Of a stretch of 64,000 nucleotides of DNA, positions 59,328 to 64,000 are shown in pieces. Source of the stretch: Wolbachia pipientis (GTDB lineage Bacteria > Pseudomonadota > Alphaproteobacteria > Rickettsiales > Anaplasmataceae); the NCBI RefSeq assembly GCF_030373985.1, contig NZ_JAUCRB010000002.1, positions 185,348 to 249,347 of the forward strand. Direction: 5' to 3'. A program made the translations under genes and the position numbers. Below the pieces are notes generated by a model that saw only the letters and a program-made list of their open reading frames with translations, did not search any database and had not been told where the DNA came from. Position 1 is the stretch's first letter, and the number at the start of each line of letters is the position of its first letter.

Positions 59328-60653
59328 ATGTTAACAAGATTCGCTCCAAGCCCAACTGGCTATCTCCATGTAGGAAACATTCGCACTGCTTTGGTTTGCT
59401 GGATGTACACACGTAGTCAAAACGGAAAGTTTCTACTTCGTTTCGATGATACGGACCTTCAGCGTTCAGACGTCAAATACATAGATAGCATCATGCAAGA
59501 CTTGAAGTGGGTTGGTATAGATTGGGATTCAAATTTTAAACAATCAGAGCGCTTTGAGCGCTACAACGAGGTGTTTTTGCAGTTAATAAATGAAGGGCAT
59601 ATTTATGCATGCTATGAAACAAGAGAGGAATTAGACATTAAACGAAAATTGCAATTAAAACAAGGGCTTCCTCCTGTTTATGATAGAGGTGCGTTACTTC
59701 TAACTGAACAAGAGAAAATTCGTTATGAGCAGGAAGGACGAAGGCCATATTTTAGATTTAAATTGGATAGAAATGAAGCTGTCAAATGGAATGATGAAAT
59801 TAAAGGTGAAATAAATATTGCAACAAATCACACCAGCGACCCTGTGGTAAAAAGAGAAGATGGAATTTACACATACATGTTACCTTCTGCTGTTGATGAT
59901 GTTGACTTTAATGTAACCCATGTTGTACGTGGAGAAGATCATGTAGCTAATACCGCGGTACAGATACAAATGATTCAGGCATTGAAAGCGAAAATTCCTA
60001 TGTTTGTTCATCTTCCTCTTCTGCTGCGTTTTGGTGATAGCAAGATATCGAAACGAAGAGGTGGGCTAGATATTAAGTCAATAAAAGAAGATGAAATAGA
60101 ACAGATGGCGCTCACTAGTTATTTAGCGAAACTTGGAACATCCGATCCAATCGAAGCTTATGTTGACATGCAATCTTTGATTGACTCATTTGACATTAAA
60201 AAATTTAGCTCAGCACCTGCGCAATTTAGCTTGAGTGAAGTATATAAGCTAAATAGCAAAGTTCTGCAACAAATGTCATTTGAAGTGGTGAAAGAACGTT
60301 TAAATCAAATAGGAGTGAACTCTCCAGAGTTTTGGTATTTTATTAGGAACAATATAGAAAGATTTTCAGAAGTTGCTAAATGGTGGCAAATATGCAAGTC
60401 CAATGTAGAGCCTGTGATTCTTGATAAAGAGCTTATAAAGATCGCGCTCAATGCATTGCCTCAGGGTGACTGTAGTGAAAACACATTATCGGAGTGGGTC
60501 AAAGCTATTCAACAAACAGTGGATGTAAAGGCAAAAGACTTATTTATGCAGCTACGTTTAGCCTTAACGGGCACGAAAACAGGTCCAGAACTCGCTAAGT
60601 TATTAATTTTTATCGGCAGAGAAAATATCATTGTAAGGTTAAGGGAATATTAA
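59328..60653 (+). CDS. gltX: Glutamyl-tRNA synthetase
   Basis: Charges tRNA-Glu, and probably tRNA-Gln with Glu for GatCAB to amidate. The class I signature is [12 protein letters not shown] (HVGN for HIGH), and SKISKRRG is the KMSKS equivalent. 441 residues, the shorter of the bacterial forms. Alphaproteobacteria often carry two gltX copies; which paralogue this is cannot be decided here. Confidence 0.94.
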   Translation: MLTRFAPSPTGYLHVGNIRTALVCWMYTRSQNGKFLLRFDDTDLQRSDVKYIDSIMQDLKWVGIDWDSNFKQSERFERYNEVFLQLINEGHIYACYETREELDIKRKLQLKQGLPPVYDRGALLLTEQEKIRYEQEGRRPYFRFKLDRNEAVKWNDEIKGEINIATNHTSDPVVKREDGIYTYMLPSAVDDVDFNVTHVVRGEDHVANTAVQIQMIQALKAKIPMFVHLPLLLRFGDSKISKRRGGLDIKSIKEDEIEQMALTSYLAKLGTSDPIEAYVDMQSLIDSFDIKKFSSAPAQFSLSEVYKLNSKVLQQMSFEVVKERLNQIGVNSPEFWYFIRNNIERFSEVAKWWQICKSNVEPVILDKELIKIALNALPQGDCSENTLSEWVKAIQQTVDVKAKDLFMQLRLALTGTKTGPELAKLLIFIGRENIIVRLREY

Positions 60654-60887
60654 AATTACTATAACTTAAGGCTTCAGATATGAAACACAAGTGAAAGATT
60701 GTTTTGCTGACGAGTGAAGGGTGTGGAAACTATAAGGACCTGTTAAAAATCTTGGAAGGATGAGGTGAAGTAGGCATAGGTTAAGAATGAGGTACATCTA
60801 CGCGGAAAAGCTATCCAAAATTTAGGTACTGCTGAAAGAAAGGACTATGATACAGGTAAAAAGATTTCAGGTATATAGCTATATTTA
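60654..60887. other. Spacer between convergent gltX and gyrA
   Basis: No open frame of note. Short protein-like pieces (GCGNYKDLLKILEG) are in the plus strand, possibly debris, but nothing is supportable. Confidence 0.3.
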
Positions 60888-63605
60888 TCACACTGCTACA
60901 GCTGAGGGGGAAATAGAGTCTCCGGCCTTAGACATATTTTCTTCAGTGGAACCAGGGTATTCAATTTTTGCTGTTGACACTACCTTTTCTCTACTCTCTG
61001 TTTTAAATAGAGTGACCCCCTGAGTGCTACGTCCTGCAATTCTGATTTCACTGACCGAGATGCGAATTAACTTTCCTTTATCTGTAATGAGCATTATATT
61101 GTCACCCTGTTCGACTGGAAAACTGGCAACAACATTGCCATTTCTGCTAGTGGTAAGAATATTGGTAATACCGACGCCGCCTCTATTGGTTACTCTGTAC
61201 TCATATGCAGAAGTTCTTTTACCAAAGCCATTTTCAGTAATAGTTAATATGAACTCCTCATTCATTGCAAGTTTTAAGAATAATTCGTTATCTATTCCCA
61301 AGTCGTTCAAAGTCTTTTCCAATTTAGAATCAATTAAGTTATTGATTGCAGCTTCTAGCCTTTTTGCAAGTGGAACCTTTAAGTAAAGTTCTTTTGTTTC
61401 TGTTGTGATGCCTATACCGTTTAGTATTGTCATGGATATCACGCTATCATTCTTCGCAAGTTTAATACCTCTTACACCATCTGAGTTGCGGCTTTTAAAT
61501 TGACGCACATCGCTTAAGACAAATCTGATACTTTTCCCAAGCATTGTTGAGAGTAAAACGTGATCAATTTCGTTGCATACTTTAACCGATATTAATTTAT
61601 CTCCTTTATCGAGTTTTATTGCTATTTTCCCATTGCTTGGAATGTAGTGAAAGTCTGCTAAGGAATTACGCCTTATGTTCCCATAAGCAGTAGCAAAAAC
61701 TATGTTTTGATTTTCATCACTCTCACTTGGTAGCGGCATGATGTTAGTTATAGTTTCACTTTCAGTAAGAGGAAGTATATTAACAAGCGCCCTTCCACGT
61801 GCAGTTGGTTCTGCAAGAGGTAACTTATAAACTTTTAATCTATATACTCGGCCAATGCTAGAAAAGAATAGAAGGCTAGTGTGAGTATTCCCAACAAATA
61901 ATTTTGTGATTACATCCTCTTCTTTTAACTCCTGTCCTAGTTTTCCTTTTCCGCCACGACGCTGAGTTCTATAGTGAGAGAGCTTCACGCGCTTAATGTA
62001 GCCATTCATAGTTACGGTTACCACCATATCCTCTTGTGGGAGGAGATCCTCAGCTTCAATGTCTGTATCTGATTCTTCTATTGCAGTTTTTCGCGGTACG
62101 GCAAATCTGTTCTTTATTTCTTGTAAATTATTTTTTATTTCTTTCATCAATTTTTCTTCTGAGCCAAGAAAAATAATGTATTCTTTTATTAGGTCGATCA
62201 TTGAGTTTAACTCAGTTTCTAATTTGTCTTTTTCAAGGGCTGTTAAGCGTTGCAACTTTATGTCAAGAATAGCTTTCGTCTGTAGTTCAGTTAATTTGTA
62301 AACTCCATCTTTCAAAAAGCTCGTGCTATCTGAAATTAATCCAATAATTGTGTTTATTTCAACTGAAGTTTTCCATTCCTTGTTTAAAAGCTCTCTGTTT
62401 GCTTCTTCAGGATCTTTTGCGCCGCGGATGATTTTTATCACCTCATCTATGTTCAAGACTGCAATGTAGAGTCCTATATATATGTGAGCTTTTTCTCTCG
62501 TTTTTCTTAGACGAAATTCTGTTCTCCTAATTAATACTTCTTTTCTAAAATCAACAAAAGCAGCTATGATCTCTTTTAATGACATCAAAGCAGGCCTGTT
62601 ATTATTGAGGACTAAAGTGTTAACACTGAAACTACTTTTTAAAGGAGTTAGTCCCAATATTTGGTTTAATGTAAAATCTGCTGCGGTATTCTTTCTAAGA
62701 TCAATCACTATCCTAATACCGGACTTATCGGACTCATCCCTAATTTCTGTTATGCCATCAATTCTCTTTTCCTTTACGAGTTCGCATATTTTTTCAATTA
62801 ATTTTACTTTATTTACTTGGTAGGGTATTTCATCAATAACTATTGCTTGTTTATCTTGTGGCAGGTCTTCTATATGAGTTTTACCTTGCACAACAATTGA
62901 GCCTCGACCTGTGGCAAATGCTGACCTTATTCCAGACCTGCCAAGAATAGTTCCGCCGGTTGGAAAATCTGGTCCTGGTATTACTTTAAGCAATTCATCT
63001 AAAGTTACTTCAGGATTATCTATGTATAACACACAAGCATCGATTATTTCTCCAAGATTATGAGAAGGAATATTAGTTGCCATGCCAACTGCAACACCAC
63101 TTGCACCGTTTACCAGTAGATTTGGAAATTCTGCAGGCAGTACAGCAGGCTCTGTCTCATTTCCATCGTAATTTGGCCTGAAGTCAACTGTATTTTCATC
63201 AATATCATTCAGTAAAAAGTGCGATACTCTTTGAAGTCTTGCTTCTGTATATCGCATTGAAGCTGGTGGATCTCCATCTATCGAGCCAAAGTTACCTTGC
63301 CCATCAATAAGTGGTAAAAGAAGAGAAAAATCTTGAGCCATTCTGACCAAGGAGTCGTAAATAGCCATATCACCATGTGGGTGATATTTCCCCATTACAT
63401 CCCCGACTATACGAGCTGCCTTTTTATATGGCTTACCAGCATCGAACCCAGCCCTTGACATTGCATATAATATGCGCCTATGAACAGGTTTTAATCCATC
63501 CCGCACATCAGGTATAGCACGACTTATGATTACGCTCATTGCATAGGAGAGATAGGAATCTTCCAGCTCTTTTGCTATTGAGACTGGTACTATATTGTCT
63601 TGCAT
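60888..63605 (-). CDS. gyrA: DNA gyrase subunit A
   Basis: The breakage-reunion subunit of gyrase. The active Tyr is residue 119 in [12 protein letters not shown]. The winged-helix region around [12 protein letters not shown] (75-86) is the quinolone-binding segment; Met80 stands where E. coli has Ser83. The C-terminal part holds the pinwheel repeats, with [10 protein letters not shown] as the GyrA box. 905 residues, complete. It is divergent from tRNA-Val. Confidence 0.96.
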   Translation of the reverse strand: MQDNIVPVSIAKELEDSYLSYAMSVIISRAIPDVRDGLKPVHRRILYAMSRAGFDAGKPYKKAARIVGDVMGKYHPHGDMAIYDSLVRMAQDFSLLLPLIDGQGNFGSIDGDPPASMRYTEARLQRVSHFLLNDIDENTVDFRPNYDGNETEPAVLPAEFPNLLVNGASGVAVGMATNIPSHNLGEIIDACVLYIDNPEVTLDELLKVIPGPDFPTGGTILGRSGIRSAFATGRGSIVVQGKTHIEDLPQDKQAIVIDEIPYQVNKVKLIEKICELVKEKRIDGITEIRDESDKSGIRIVIDLRKNTAADFTLNQILGLTPLKSSFSVNTLVLNNNRPALMSLKEIIAAFVDFRKEVLIRRTEFRLRKTREKAHIYIGLYIAVLNIDEVIKIIRGAKDPEEANRELLNKEWKTSVEINTIIGLISDSTSFLKDGVYKLTELQTKAILDIKLQRLTALEKDKLETELNSMIDLIKEYIIFLGSEEKLMKEIKNNLQEIKNRFAVPRKTAIEESDTDIEAEDLLPQEDMVVTVTMNGYIKRVKLSHYRTQRRGGKGKLGQELKEEDVITKLFVGNTHTSLLFFSSIGRVYRLKVYKLPLAEPTARGRALVNILPLTESETITNIMPLPSESDENQNIVFATAYGNIRRNSLADFHYIPSNGKIAIKLDKGDKLISVKVCNEIDHVLLSTMLGKSIRFVLSDVRQFKSRNSDGVRGIKLAKNDSVISMTILNGIGITTETKELYLKVPLAKRLEAAINNLIDSKLEKTLNDLGIDNELFLKLAMNEEFILTITENGFGKRTSAYEYRVTNRGGVGITNILTTSRNGNVVASFPVEQGDNIMLITDKGKLIRISVSEIRIAGRSTQGVTLFKTESREKVVSTAKIEYPGSTEENMSKAGDSISPSAVAV

Positions 63606-63735
63606 TTTCTATATTCTGATCAAAGTAATTGTAATATTAACATTTTGTTAAGCAAATCGTCAATGAGAAATTAGGCTGCATTTGGTTCTACTTTTTGTTT
63701 ACAATAATAATATTGAGCTATAGAATTACATTAAA

Positions 63736-63808
63736 GGGCGATTAGCTCAGCTGGTAGAGCATCTCGTTTACACCGAGGAGGTCGGCAGTTCAAGTCTGTC
63801 ATTGCCCA
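63736..63808 (+). tRNA. tRNA-Val(TAC)
   Basis: A 73-nt cloverleaf: acceptor GGGCGAT pairs with ATTGCCC (one G-U), D arm TAGCTCAGCTGGTAGAGC, anticodon stem-loop CTCG-TTTACAC-CGAG with TAC, T-loop AGTTCAAGTCT, discriminator A. Confidence 0.95.
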
Positions 63809-64000
63809 TGAATATTGATCTAGCATATCATAAAACCCACCACAATAGCCTATTTTACCCCTTTTCCTGAACGGGTGCCTTATTTATTGTCTCTCACATC
63901 GCTTAGCTGAACGTACAATGGAGTCAACTTAAGGGAAAATGTCAGTGATTGTACATAAAATTTCTCTCTAAAATTTTTACCATTAAATTATCCAAAAGCT
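63809..64000. other. Window end without a supportable gene
   Basis: No convincing frame on either strand, and no clear repeat relation to other parts of the window. Confidence 0.3.

Noticed and set aside
60654..60887. Transposase debris between gltX and gyrA
   Set aside because: Short protein-like strings occur, but no transposase motif or terminal repeat can be shown.

Overview
The window reads as a chromosomal segment of a Wolbachia-like member of the Anaplasmataceae (Rickettsiales, Alphaproteobacteria). Support comes from strong AT richness, frequent TTG and GTG starts, housekeeping genes scattered between decayed genes, dispersed short palindromes of the GTGTCATCC/ATCCCAGTG type (one inserted in frame in dapA), remnants of ankyrin-repeat and HK97-type phage genes, a P44/Msp2-type surface antigen, and a hemE/CBS-domain gene pair flanking a candidate replication origin. 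The genus call rests on sequence reading alone, and no strain or supergroup is assigned.

Layout. 1-11 kb: partial coaE, a nitronate monooxygenase-like gene, a repeat-rich stretch with a small IS-derived element, prs-gatC, mtaB, a surface antigen, a secretin, rnc and pyrD. 11-25 kb: a PDZ-less S41 protease, tRNA-Cys, class I aldolase, clpA, tsaD, a type I secretion ATPase, a decayed TM/proline-rich/WH2-like gene, a three-gene cluster resembling the PilM/N-PilO-PilP inner-membrane part of a type IV pilus, tRNA-Arg, ssb and dapA. 25-35 kb: a PolB-type exonuclease overlapping era, several broken hypothetical genes, glyA, an MFS transporter, a broken SMR efflux gene, an aspartate aminotransferase and hemE. 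35.5-36 kb: candidate oriC. 36-43 kb: a CBS-domain protein, a ChpT-like phosphotransferase broken at a poly(A) tract, purM, purC, trmD-rplS, pstA and purQ. 43-48 kb: ldcA-lipB, then a decayed phage portal and a large decayed gene. 48-64 kb: dnaN, truA-infC-thrS, nuoI, fabI, rnj-tolB, a decayed J-domain/ankyrin gene, gltX, gyrA and tRNA-Val.

Functionally the intact genes are a reduced intracellular core. There is translation (gatC with gltX for indirect Gln-tRNA formation, thrS, infC, rplS) and tRNA modification (tsaD and mtaB act in sequence at A37; trmD, truA). Replication and repair are represented by dnaN, gyrA, ssb and the origin, RNA processing by rnc and rnj, purine synthesis by prs, purM, purC and purQ, and the envelope by dapA, ldcA, fabI, tolB, the surface antigen and the secretin.

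The main points for follow-up are these: (i) chpT beside the origin can be restored by one base in an A10 run, and the origin carries a CtrA-type site; (ii) a palindromic element lies in the dapA reading frame; (iii) there is an S41 protease with a duplicated helical segment and no PDZ domain; (iv) two decayed effector-like genes are present, one J-domain plus ankyrin, one TM plus proline-rich plus WH2-like; (v) a roughly 300-bp dispersed repeat family has three clear copies; (vi) a partial pilus/secretin system has no visible pilin or motor in this window. I did not find one clearly new intact system. The strongest unusual signals are the poly(A) break in the cell-cycle relay and the partial pilus set.
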